From Shimia aestuarii (lineage in GTDB: Bacteria; Pseudomonadota; Alphaproteobacteria; Rhodobacterales; Rhodobacteraceae): a stretch of DNA of 64,000 nucleotides. The notes under the pieces are model-generated. The model did no database searches. It had not been told where the DNA came from and saw only the letters and a program-made list of their open reading frames with translations. Positions 43,017-51,256 of this stretch are shown here, piece by piece (the first letter of the stretch is position 1; each line of letters begins with the position of its first letter). The stretch lies in NCBI RefSeq assembly GCF_900114635.1, contig NZ_FOTQ01000001.1:744001-808000 (forward strand). Direction: 5' to 3'. A program made the translations under genes and the position numbers.

Positions 43017-45104
43017 TCATTTCCCCCTGTTCATGTCGGCGAATGTGCTGCCATCCTCGGCCATGCGGCGCAGAATTTCAGGCACCTGCCAGTAATACGC
43101 GTCTTCCTGCGCATAGGTTTCAATCCGGCGCACAAGCTCCGCAGCGCCAATCGTGTCGGCATAATGCAACGGCCCGCCGCGGAAACGCGGGAAGCCATAG
43201 CCCATCAGGAACACCACATCGACGTCGACGGGGCGCAGTGCGATCCCGTCTTCGACCACCCGCGCGGCCTCGGAAATCATCGCCGTCATGTAACGGTCCA
43301 CGATCTCTTCATCGCTGAAATCGCGCGGCGTAATGCCCGCTTTGGCGCGTTCCTCGTCAATGATGGCGTTCAGGTCCGGGTTCTCCAGCGTCTTGCCATC
43401 TTCATACAGGAAATACCCCTTTCCGGTCTTGCGCCCGTTCCAGCCGTTTTCACTCAGCCGGTCTGCAATTGCACCGCCATAGCGTTCCTCGGCGGGTCGC
43501 GTCGCCTCAAGCCGCTTGCGGGTCATGTAGCCGATGTCCAGCCCCGCAAGGTCGCCCACGCGATGCGGCCCCATGGCAAAGCCGAACCCTTCCAGCGCCT
43601 TGTCCACCTGATCCGGGTGCGCCCCGTCCTGCACAAGATAGCTCGCGGTCTTAAGGTAATGTCCAAGAATGCGGTTGCCGATAAACCCGTCACAGACACC
43701 TGCGCGCACGGCGACCTTCTTCATCCGCTTGGCAAGCGCAAAGCCCGTCGCAACAACCTCGGGCGCGGTCTTGGCCCCGACCACCACTTCCAACAGCCGC
43801 ATGATATGCGCGGGCGAGAAAAAATGCAGGCCCAGCACATCCGCCGGGCGGCTGGTTTCAGCGGCGATCTCGTTGATGTCGAGATAAGACGTGTTCGAAG
43901 CCAGAACCGCCCCCGGTTTACAGATCGTGTCGAGCTTACCGAAGATCTCCTTCTTGATCTCCATCTTCTCAAAGACGGCCTCGATCACCAGATCCACGTC
44001 CGATAGTGCTTCCAGCCCGACCGCCGGTGTCAGGTTTGCCAGCGCAGCGTCGCGTTTCTCGGCGCTCATCTTGCCGCGTTTTACCGCACCATCCAGATTG
44101 CCGGTGATCGTCTTCACCCCACGCTCGAGCGCCTCTTCGGTGACTTCCACCAGTGTCACCGGCAGGCCCGCCATCAACGCCGAGGTCGAAATCCCCGATC
44201 CCATAGTGCCGCCACCAATCACGCCGATGCTGCCAATGTCGCGCGACGCGGCCTTTTTCTCGGGGATATTCGCCACGGCCCGTTCGCCAAAAAAGGCATG
44301 GATCATGCCCCGGCTCTGGTCATGCGCCAGGCACTCTATGAAGGCGGCGCGCTCGATCTTCATGCCCGCGTCGAAATCCCCCATCGAAGCTTCGATCGCA
44401 TCGATGCAGCGCACCGGCGACAACAACAGCGGCGATTTCTTTTTCACCATCGCCCGTGCGGCGGCAATTGCCTCTGCGTCCGCCACCGTTTCAATGTCGC
44501 GCGTGCGGCGTGTCTTCAGTGTTCCCGCCGCCACATCCTGTGCGGCCTTGAGCGCCACATCGCGCGGCTCGCCCTCGTCGATCCGGTCCACCAGCCCCAT
44601 CTTGAGAGCCTCGGCCACTGACACCTGCCGCCCCGAAAGGCTCATGTCCAGCGCAGCCGCAATCCCGGCCAGACGCGGCGCCCGCTGGGTGCCCCCGGCC
44701 CCTGGCAACAGACCCAGATGGATTTCGGGCAGACCAACCCGCGCGCCCGGCAAAGCAACACGCGCATGGCACGCCATGGCGAGTTCCAGCCCACCGCCCA
44801 AAGCCGTGCCGTGAATGGCACAGACCAGAGGGACGCCCGAGGCTTCGACGATGTCATAGAGCTCCGGCATCATCGGCGCCTGCGGCGGCTTGCCGAATTC
44901 GGTGATATCCGCCCCGGCGACAAAGGTCCGCCCGGCACAGTAAAGCCCGATGGCCTTGGCGGTGCCCCCCGCGTTGATCTCTTCCACCGCCTGCTGAATG
45001 CCACGGCGCACCGCCACACCGCCCGCATTCACCGGCGGGTTGTCGATACAGATCAGGGCAACGTCGCCCACCATTTCCGTTGAAACCTTTTGACTCTCGT
45101 CCAT
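43017..45104 (-). CDS. bifunctional enoyl-CoA hydratase / 3-hydroxyacyl-CoA dehydrogenase
   Basis: 695 residues. Crotonase domain (residues 1-290: YCAGRTFVAGADITEFG, CAIHGTALGGGLELAMACHARVA). NAD-binding domain from about 295 (IGVIGGGTMGSGISTSAL). C-terminal 3HCDH domains (GLHFFSPAHIMRLLEVV, FIGNRILGHYL, GYGFPRFRGGPLHYAD). It carries out the middle two steps of beta-oxidation. I chose the ATG at 45104 because a GCAGGAGGAGACAC site precedes it; a frame continuing upstream would be antisense to the CoA-ligase gene. It heads this gene-pair-of-dehydrogenases operon. Confidence 0.94.
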   Translation of the reverse strand: MDESQKVSTEMVGDVALICIDNPPVNAGGVAVRRGIQQAVEEINAGGTAKAIGLYCAGRTFVAGADITEFGKPPQAPMMPELYDIVEASGVPLVCAIHGTALGGGLELAMACHARVALPGARVGLPEIHLGLLPGAGGTQRAPRLAGIAAALDMSLSGRQVSVAEALKMGLVDRIDEGEPRDVALKAAQDVAAGTLKTRRTRDIETVADAEAIAAARAMVKKKSPLLLSPVRCIDAIEASMGDFDAGMKIERAAFIECLAHDQSRGMIHAFFGERAVANIPEKKAASRDIGSIGVIGGGTMGSGISTSALMAGLPVTLVEVTEEALERGVKTITGNLDGAVKRGKMSAEKRDAALANLTPAVGLEALSDVDLVIEAVFEKMEIKKEIFGKLDTICKPGAVLASNTSYLDINEIAAETSRPADVLGLHFFSPAHIMRLLEVVVGAKTAPEVVATGFALAKRMKKVAVRAGVCDGFIGNRILGHYLKTASYLVQDGAHPDQVDKALEGFGFAMGPHRVGDLAGLDIGYMTRKRLEATRPAEERYGGAIADRLSENGWNGRKTGKGYFLYEDGKTLENPDLNAIIDEERAKAGITPRDFSDEEIVDRYMTAMISEAARVVEDGIALRPVDVDVVFLMGYGFPRFRGGPLHYADTIGAAELVRRIETYAQEDAYYWQVPEILRRMAEDGSTFADMNRGK

Positions 45105-45215
45105 CTGTGTCTCCTCCTGCGCCCACACGCCAGCCACACGCGCCAGCGCGGTCAAATTCCTCCTGACATGGCCACCTGCCAAGTCTTTTTGATTTGTTGC
45201 ACCCTTGATTTCACC

Positions 45216-45221
45216 CGTCAA
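45216..45221 (-). promoter_or_regulatory. -35 element of the 3-hydroxyacyl-CoA dehydrogenase operon
   Basis: TTGACG on the minus strand, three bases downstream of operator site B, reproducing the operator/-35 spacing at 37 kb. No good -10 is visible, which suits an activator-dependent promoter. Confidence 0.4.
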
Positions 45222-45222
45222 T

Positions 45223-45252
45223 CGTGCGGAAATCAATTTCACGATGCGGAAT
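45223..45252. promoter_or_regulatory. IclR-type operator (sites B and C)
   Basis: TGCGGAAATCAATTTC at 45225-45240 has GAAAT-CA-ATTTC symmetry. A second TGCGGAAT half-site lies at 45245-45252. It is in the divergent gap between the hydroxyacyl-CoA dehydrogenase and CoA-ligase genes, and related to the perfect palindrome at 37154. Confidence 0.6.
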
Positions 45253-45296
45253 AAATAACGTAACGGCACATTGTCGGACATGCATATGAGGGGGGC

Positions 45297-46982
45297 ATGC
45301 GCTTGTTTCTGGATGATACCATACCACGGCGTCACATCACGTCGCCCGAGGCGCGCCAACCGGATTTCTGGCCCACCGGAAAACCGTGGGATTACGAGAT
45401 TCCCGACACCACCATGGATGCCAACCTCGAACGATCTGCCGCGCGGCTGGGCGAAAAGACGGCGGTGATCTACCAAGGCAACGAGATCAGCTATGCCGAT
45501 CTCTGGCACAAGGCCGAGGCCATGGCGGGCTACCTGCAACAGATCGGTCTCGAGCGCGGCGACCGGGTGCTGATCTATACCCAAAACTGCCCGCAACATA
45601 TCATCGCCTGTTTCGGCGTCCTGCGCGCAGGCGGCGCGGTGATCCCGGTCAACCCGATGAACCGAAGCGCCGAGCTTGACTATCTCGTTGCGGATACCGG
45701 CGCCAAAATCGCGATCTGCGGGCTGGAACTGCTCGACAACATCCTGCCTGCCCTGAAACGCGGCGATCTCGACCATATCATCGGCGCGCGCTATGCGGAC
45801 ATGGCCGATCCCGACTTCGACCTGCCCATCCCCGGCGCAACGGCAACCCTGTCCGAAGCCGAAGCCGAGGCTCTTGGCATCACCGGATTTTCGACGGCGC
45901 TGGCTGAAGCCCACAAGCCCGCCCCCCGGATCACAACTCCGGACGACCTCTGCGTGATCCCCTACAGTTCCGGCACCACCGGCCAACCCAAAGGCTGTGT
46001 ACACACCCACCGATCTGTCATGTGCTCCCTTGTGGCCGGTATCCTGTGGAACCCGGTCGACGAAACCACCGTTCACCTCGGCGCGCTGCCCTTCTTTCAC
46101 GTCACGGGCATGCAGAACGGCATGCACGGCCCACTGATGACCGGCGGCACCTTGGTGATCCTGCCGCGGTGGTCTTCGAAACTGGCCGCTGCCCTGATCG
46201 CGCGCTACCGCATTGCCCGCTGGCGCTCGATCGCAACCATGGCCATCGACCTCGTGAACGATCCGGACTTTGACAGCTACGACCTCTCCAGCCTCGAAAT
46301 GATCGGCGGCGGCGGCGCGGCAATGCCCGCCGCCATCGCAGGCAAGCTCAAGGACATGCTGGGGCTCGACTATGTCGAAGGCTACGGCCTCTCAGAAACC
46401 ATGGCCGCAACCCATGTGAACCCCATTGATGCGCCAAAACCGCAATGCCTTGGCCAACCGCTGTATCAGGTCGATTCCCGCGTGATCGACCCTGACACCG
46501 GCGCCGAACTGCCCCATGGCGAGGTGGGCGAGATCATCATGTTTTCGCCCCAGAACTTCACCGGCTACTGGCAGCGCCCCGAGGAAACTGCCGAAGCCTT
46601 CATCCAGATCGACGGTCTGCCCTTCTTTCGATCCGGCGATATCGGCTATCGCGACGCCGACGGGTATTTCTTCATGGTCGATCGCGTGAAACGCATGATC
46701 AACGCCGCTGGGTTCAAGGTCTGGCCTGCCGAGATCGAAATGCTCATGCTGCATCACCCGGACATCGCCGAAGCCTGCGTCATCGGCGCCACCGACCCGC
46801 GCCGAGGCGAATGCGTCAAGGCGGTGGTCGTTGCGCGCGCTGGAACGCAGCCAACCGAAGACGAAATCACCGCATGGTGCCGTACCCAGATGGCCGCCTA
46901 CAAATGCCCCTCCATCGTGCAATTCGTCGAGGCCCTGCCCAAATCCGGCGCGGGCAAGGTCTTGTGGAAAGACCTCACATGA
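45297..46982 (+). CDS. AMP-forming acyl-CoA ligase
   Basis: A 561-residue adenylate-forming enzyme that activates a carboxylic acid to its CoA ester. P-loop YSSGTTGQPKGCVHTH at about 225, EGYGLSETMAATHVNP at about 365, the RSGDIGYRDADGYFFMVDRVKRMINAAGFKVWPAEIE hinge region, and the catalytic lysine in SGAGKVLWKDL are all there. GAGGGGGG precedes the ATG. Presumably the entry enzyme of this catabolic region. The acid is unknown. Confidence 0.93.
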   Translation: MRLFLDDTIPRRHITSPEARQPDFWPTGKPWDYEIPDTTMDANLERSAARLGEKTAVIYQGNEISYADLWHKAEAMAGYLQQIGLERGDRVLIYTQNCPQHIIACFGVLRAGGAVIPVNPMNRSAELDYLVADTGAKIAICGLELLDNILPALKRGDLDHIIGARYADMADPDFDLPIPGATATLSEAEAEALGITGFSTALAEAHKPAPRITTPDDLCVIPYSSGTTGQPKGCVHTHRSVMCSLVAGILWNPVDETTVHLGALPFFHVTGMQNGMHGPLMTGGTLVILPRWSSKLAAALIARYRIARWRSIATMAIDLVNDPDFDSYDLSSLEMIGGGGAAMPAAIAGKLKDMLGLDYVEGYGLSETMAATHVNPIDAPKPQCLGQPLYQVDSRVIDPDTGAELPHGEVGEIIMFSPQNFTGYWQRPEETAEAFIQIDGLPFFRSGDIGYRDADGYFFMVDRVKRMINAAGFKVWPAEIEMLMLHHPDIAEACVIGATDPRRGECVKAVVVARAGTQPTEDEITAWCRTQMAAYKCPSIVQFVEALPKSGAGKVLWKDLT

Positions 46983-47023
46983 CCGATAGACAGCGCCACC
47001 AAATGCCCAAGGCTTCGATATGA
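46979..47023 (+). CDS. 14-codon frame bridging the CoA-ligase and IclR genes
   Basis: Starts with an ATG overlapping the ligase stop (ATGA) and ends with a TGA overlapping the IclR ATG (ATGA). The peptide (MTDRQRHQMPKASI) is unlikely to have a function of its own. The frame could carry ribosomes from one gene to the next, because iclR has no Shine-Dalgarno. Confidence 0.35.
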   Translation: MTDRQRHQMPKASI

Positions 47024-47850
47024 GAAAACGCCTCCCCACCTCTGACGGCCCCGCCGCGAAATCCACGGAAACGGACCGCCAGTTCGTCACCGCCCTCTCG
47101 CGTGGCCTTGATGTGCTGCGTGCCTTTCGCCCTGACGACCGCGCCGGTCTGTCCAACCGTGACCTCGCCCAACGCACCGGCCTGCCCAACTCCACCGTCT
47201 CGCGCCTGACCTACACGCTGATGCAGGGTGGCTACCTGCTTTATGACGAACAGACCGGGCGCTACCGGATCGGCATTCCTGTTTTGTCGCTGGGCTTTGC
47301 CTGCCTCGGCTCGATCCCGATGCGGGACGAGGCCAAGAAACACATGCAACGCCTTGCCAACGAGGCGGGTGAAGGTGTGCAGGTTGTCATGGCCGCGCGC
47401 GATGGCCCGACCATGGCCTACCTCGCCGTGGCCCGCGCCCCCAACAGCGTTGTGTCGATCCAGCTCGGCGTCGGCTCGCGCGTGTCCCTCGCGCGCACCG
47501 CCTCCGGGCTTGCCTATTTCGCCGGCAGCAGCCCCGCCGAACAGGCCGAGATCGAAGCCGAACTCGAAGACCACTACGGCCCCGAAGCCTGGCCAGAACG
47601 CCAACGCAGCCTTCATGCAGCGAAAGACGAGTTGGCTGCCCGCGGCTTCATCGCGGATTACGGCGACTGGCACGCCGGGGTGCATACCGCCGCCGTGCCT
47701 TTCCCCTCCCGCTCCGAGGGCACGCCCAACATGGCTTTTGCCTTTGGCGGCCCCTCCTCTTTCCTGCCCCGCGAGCGGATCGAGACTGAACTTGGCCCCC
47801 GGCTTGTCGAGATGACTCACAGCCTGCGCCACCACCTCGCGCACGGCTGA
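47020..47850 (+). CDS. IclR-family transcriptional regulator
   Basis: 276 residues. An N-terminal winged helix (FVTALSRGLDVLRAFRPDD ... NRDLAQRTGLPNSTVSRLTYTLMQGGYL, residues 24-80) and a C-terminal effector domain (GVQVVMAARDGPTMAYLAV, SVVSIQLGVGSRVSLARTASGLAYFA). It probably regulates the acyl-CoA genes through the TGCGGAAT operators. The ligand is likely an intermediate of the pathway. It is co-transcribed with the ligase. Confidence 0.93.
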   Translation: MRKRLPTSDGPAAKSTETDRQFVTALSRGLDVLRAFRPDDRAGLSNRDLAQRTGLPNSTVSRLTYTLMQGGYLLYDEQTGRYRIGIPVLSLGFACLGSIPMRDEAKKHMQRLANEAGEGVQVVMAARDGPTMAYLAVARAPNSVVSIQLGVGSRVSLARTASGLAYFAGSSPAEQAEIEAELEDHYGPEAWPERQRSLHAAKDELAARGFIADYGDWHAGVHTAAVPFPSRSEGTPNMAFAFGGPSSFLPRERIETELGPRLVEMTHSLRHHLAHG

Positions 47851-47917
47851 TCCGCCCTTGACCTCCCCGCGCGGCGCGCCCACTGTGCCGCCCGGTCCGG
47901 CAACAGGAGACACCGCC

Positions 47918-48712
47918 ATGGTCACGGTCACACAATCCGATATCGACGCCTTTCAGAAAGACGGCGTGGTCCTGATCCGGGGGCTTTTTGCCGATCATGT
48001 CGAGACCCTGCGCGCCGGTGTGGCCCGCAACATGGCCGAGCCCGGCCCCTTTGCCTCAGAAAACAAGAAAGCAGGCGAGTCGGGGCGGTTCTTCGATGAT
48101 TACTGCAACTGGCAGCGCATCCCGGAGTTCCGCGCGGTGATCGAAACCTCCCCCGCCGCCGAAGTCGCCGCGCAGCTGATGCAGTCAGACAGCGTCCAGA
48201 TGTTCCACGATCACGTTCTGGTCAAGGAACCTGGCACCTCGATGGCGACCCCCTGGCATACCGACGGCCCCTATTACTTTGTCGAAGGCAAACAGACGAT
48301 CAGCTTCTGGTCCCCCCTCGACCCGGTCGAAGACGCCACCCTGCGCATGGTGGCCGGATCCCACCGCTGGGAAAAACCCGTGCTGCCGACCCGCTGGGTC
48401 AGCGAAGAAAGCTTCTTCCCGAACGAAGATGACTACATGCCCATCCCCGATCCGGATGCCGAGGGCATGAAGGTGTTGGAATGGGCCATGCAGCCCGGCG
48501 ACGCCGTCGCCTTCAACTATGATGTACTGCACGGTGCACGCGGGAATACCTCGACCACCCGCCGCCGCGCCTTTTCGCTCCGCCTTCTCGGCGATGACGC
48601 GCGTTATGTCGAACGCCCCGGTCGTACCTCGCCGCCCTTCCCCGGTCATGACATGACACCCGGCCAGAAACTGCGTGAAGACTGGTTCCCGGTGCTTTGG
48701 CCGACCCCTTGA
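47918..48712 (+). CDS. phytanoyl-CoA dioxygenase (PhyH) family protein
   Basis: A 264-residue Fe(II)/2-oxoglutarate oxygenase. The metal motif H-x-D is in TPWHTDGPYYFVEGKQT. The distal His and 2-oxoglutarate Arg are likely in VLHGARGN and TRRRAFSLRLLGDDARY. I chose the ATG at 47918 after AGGAGA. An alpha-hydroxylation step for a branched acid would fit an adjacent CoA ligase and beta-oxidation genes. Confidence 0.87.
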   Translation: MVTVTQSDIDAFQKDGVVLIRGLFADHVETLRAGVARNMAEPGPFASENKKAGESGRFFDDYCNWQRIPEFRAVIETSPAAEVAAQLMQSDSVQMFHDHVLVKEPGTSMATPWHTDGPYYFVEGKQTISFWSPLDPVEDATLRMVAGSHRWEKPVLPTRWVSEESFFPNEDDYMPIPDPDAEGMKVLEWAMQPGDAVAFNYDVLHGARGNTSTTRRRAFSLRLLGDDARYVERPGRTSPPFPGHDMTPGQKLREDWFPVLWPTP

Positions 48713-48841
48713 GCGTTGTCGCCAATCAGGAAACAGTTAATTTATGATTCAGCGTTTCCATTGACCGACGCGTACAATTCGCCTCATTCTTGACATTATT
48801 GCGCCATATTTGCGTTCAATTCATGAAAGCGAGGCACTTCC

Positions 48842-50533
48842 ATGCCCATTCTTCCGCCGGTGATTCCGAATCCCGAAGACGTAATATTCCGTTTGCCGAC
48901 CCTCAGCGACGCCGAGATCATCGCGGCTGCCGGACCTTACGATTTCACGATCGACGACACCGAGTCCGTTATCGTATTCGCAGACGTCGCAGTGCTGTTT
49001 TATGGAACAGAAAACGACAACGTGTTCACCCTGAATGACGGACGCGGGGTTTTCGTTGCGCGCGGCGGCAACGACCTGTTGTTCGGCGGCGCCCAGAATG
49101 ACATCGCCTTTGGCGGAGATGGCAACGACACGCTCTATGGTGGCGAAGGAAACGACCTGCTCTTCGGCGAAGAGGGGAACGATCTCATCGAAGGCGGTGG
49201 GGGAAGCGATATCCTCTATGGCGGCATGGGCGCCGACACGATCCTTGGCGAGGGCAGCGCGGACTACATCGATGCCGGCGCCGGCTCGGACAGCGTGGTC
49301 GGCGGCGAAGGCAATGACACCGTCCTGGGCGGTACCGGCAACGATGTCCTGTATGGGGGGATCGATCACGACATCCTGCACGGTGAGTTGGGGAATGACA
49401 CCCTGTACGGCCAATTCGGGCATGACACCATGTTCGGTGGGGCGGGGTCTGACTGGTTGTATGGCGACCTCGGCAACGACCTGATGTCCGGCGGCGGCGG
49501 AAATGATCGCATGTTTGGCGGGGATCACAACGACACCATGGGTGGCGACAGCGGCCACGACGTGATGCGTGGCGGAAATGGCAACGACATACTCGATGGT
49601 GGCGAGGGCAATGATCTGCTGATGGGAAGCGCTGGCCACGACAGTCTGATTGGCGGTACTGGCTCGGATGTTCTCAAAGGGGGGTGGGGCGCCGATCACT
49701 TGGACGGAGGCAACGGCGCCGATACCCTGATTGGCGAGGGTGGCGCAGACGTTCTCTATGGCGGCAACAACGACGACAGCCTCAATGGCGGCGCACATGA
49801 CGACACCCTTTACGGCGACGCCGGAACCGACACCTTGACCGGTGAAGATGGCAACGACGTGCTTTGGGGCGGAGCGGCACGCGACTTCCTGCGCGGCGGA
49901 GACGGGGACGATTCCCTGATGGGCGGCTCCGGCAACGATTACATGCGCGGAGGCAACGACGACGATACCTTGCTGGGCGGCGATGGAAATGACCGCATGT
50001 TCGGCAACAGCGGCGCGGACTCTCTTGTTGGCGGCGACGGAGAGGACTTGATCGAAGCCGGCAGCGGTTCGGACTTTGTCTCGGGCGGCGATGGCGACGA
50101 TACGATTTTCGGCAATATCGGAGATGACACCCTGCGGGGGGAACGCGGCAATGATGCCATGCATGGCGGCGACGGCAATGACTTGATGTTTGGCCGCCAG
50201 GGCAATGACACGCTTACCGGAAGCAGCGGCAACGATGTCCTGTTTGGTGGGGACGGCAATGACTATCTTCGCGGGGGTGTCGGCAACGATATCCTACGCG
50301 GTGGTGCAGACGCGGATCAGTTCGTGTTCCGCGATACGGTCAACAACGGTCTGGATGTGATCCTCGACTTTGAAGACGGCGTCGACCTGATCCGCATCGC
50401 GTCGGCCAACCATGGCTACACCGTCACCGGCACAGCCGATGGCGCACTCGTTGAGATGGACAACGGTATCGATTTTGTACTGACTGGCGTAAATGCGGCG
50501 TTGATCACCGACGACGACTTCGTATTCGTCTAG
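48842..50533 (+). CDS. RTX calcium-binding repeat protein, probable type I secretion substrate
   Basis: 563 residues, of which about 430 (residues 60-490) are roughly 47 consecutive nonapeptide repeats of the GGxGxDxLx type. An N-terminal leader of about 58 residues has no domain. The C-terminal part (FVFRDTVNNGLDVILDFEDGVDLIRI ... DDDFVFV) is the usual uncleaved type I secretion signal region. There is no enzymatic domain, so it could be a surface layer, adhesin or biofilm component. No transporter genes are nearby. A GCGAGG Shine-Dalgarno precedes the start. Confidence 0.9.
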   Translation: MPILPPVIPNPEDVIFRLPTLSDAEIIAAAGPYDFTIDDTESVIVFADVAVLFYGTENDNVFTLNDGRGVFVARGGNDLLFGGAQNDIAFGGDGNDTLYGGEGNDLLFGEEGNDLIEGGGGSDILYGGMGADTILGEGSADYIDAGAGSDSVVGGEGNDTVLGGTGNDVLYGGIDHDILHGELGNDTLYGQFGHDTMFGGAGSDWLYGDLGNDLMSGGGGNDRMFGGDHNDTMGGDSGHDVMRGGNGNDILDGGEGNDLLMGSAGHDSLIGGTGSDVLKGGWGADHLDGGNGADTLIGEGGADVLYGGNNDDSLNGGAHDDTLYGDAGTDTLTGEDGNDVLWGGAARDFLRGGDGDDSLMGGSGNDYMRGGNDDDTLLGGDGNDRMFGNSGADSLVGGDGEDLIEAGSGSDFVSGGDGDDTIFGNIGDDTLRGERGNDAMHGGDGNDLMFGRQGNDTLTGSSGNDVLFGGDGNDYLRGGVGNDILRGGADADQFVFRDTVNNGLDVILDFEDGVDLIRIASANHGYTVTGTADGALVEMDNGIDFVLTGVNAALITDDDFVFV

Positions 50534-50552
50534 ACCGACACACGCGTCATGA

Positions 50553-50584
50553 AAAAGGCCCGGATCAAACATCCGGGCCTTTTC
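50553..50584. terminator. bidirectional intrinsic terminator
   Basis: AAAAGGCCCGGAT (50553-50565) pairs perfectly with ATCCGGGCCTTTT (50571-50583) around CAAAC. The A-run on the left and T-run on the right make it work for the RTX gene and for the convergent YqeY gene. Confidence 0.9.
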
Positions 50585-50604
50585 TTTGCTGATTTCCTGA
50601 AATT

Positions 50605-51072
50605 TCAGCCCTGGTTGAGGGCATCCTTGACCATAGGGCCGACCTTGCCGAAATCCATCTGCCCGGTGTACTGCGCCTTGAGCGCGCCCATCACCTTGCC
50701 CATGTCGCGAATCGAGTTGGCTCCAACTTCGGCCACGATTGCCTTGATCGCCGCATTGACCTCTCCCTCGGAAAGCTGCTTGGGCAGGAACTCTTCGATC
50801 ACACCGATTTCCGAGATCTCGCGTTCTGCCAGATCCAGCCGCCCGCCCTCTTCATAGGTGCGCGCGCTTTCCTGACGCTGCTTTACCATCTTGGCCAGAA
50901 TGCTGAGGATTTCACCGTCATCCACCCCGCTACGATCTTCGCCTTCTGAGCGCGCGGCAATGTCGCGGTCCTTGATAGCCGCCGTGATCAGCCGCAAAGT
51001 CGACAGACGCTCGGCGGCGCGGTCGCGCATCGCCTGTTTCATCGCCGTGTTAATTTCGTCCCGCAGTGTCAT
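50605..51072 (-). CDS. GatB/YqeY domain protein
   Basis: A 155-residue helical protein of the YqeY family, related to the tail domain of the amidotransferase GatB (LRLITAAIKDRDIAARSEG, EEFLPKQLSEGEV, MGKVMGALKAQYTGQMDFGKV). I chose the ATG at 51072, which gives MTLRDEINTAMKQAM; further upstream starts are not conserved. It is divergent from carA. Its exact role is unknown, but an effect on tRNA-related processes is often suggested. Confidence 0.88.
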   Translation of the reverse strand: MTLRDEINTAMKQAMRDRAAERLSTLRLITAAIKDRDIAARSEGEDRSGVDDGEILSILAKMVKQRQESARTYEEGGRLDLAEREISEIGVIEEFLPKQLSEGEVNAAIKAIVAEVGANSIRDMGKVMGALKAQYTGQMDFGKVGPMVKDALNQG

Positions 51073-51196
51073 TGGGCCCTGCCATTTCATGTCAAACATA
51101 AGGCCGGGACCATACAAAACCCCAACCCGACTCGCAACCGCCTGCACCCCGCGCGCCCCGAGGTCAACTTCGGCCTTGTTTTGCTGCGTTCGGCGC

Positions 51197-51225
51197 TTGA
51201 CGCTGTCCCCACCCCGACATAGGTA
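51197..51225 (+). promoter_or_regulatory. carA promoter candidate
   Basis: TTGACG (51197-51202), 17-base spacer, TAGGTA (51220-51225), 31 bases before the ATG. Confidence 0.4.
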
Positions 51226-51256
51226 TCGGCCAATTTGTCAGCCGGAGAGTCGCACC

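Noticed and set aside
45105-46127. Upstream extension of the hydroxyacyl-CoA dehydrogenase frame
   Set aside because: It is antisense to the CoA-ligase gene, and the ATG at 45104 has a strong Shine-Dalgarno and family-like N-terminus.
48842-50533. Tandem repeats as a CRISPR array
   Set aside because: The periodicity is 27 bases in frame and encodes the RTX nonapeptides. There are no unique spacers.
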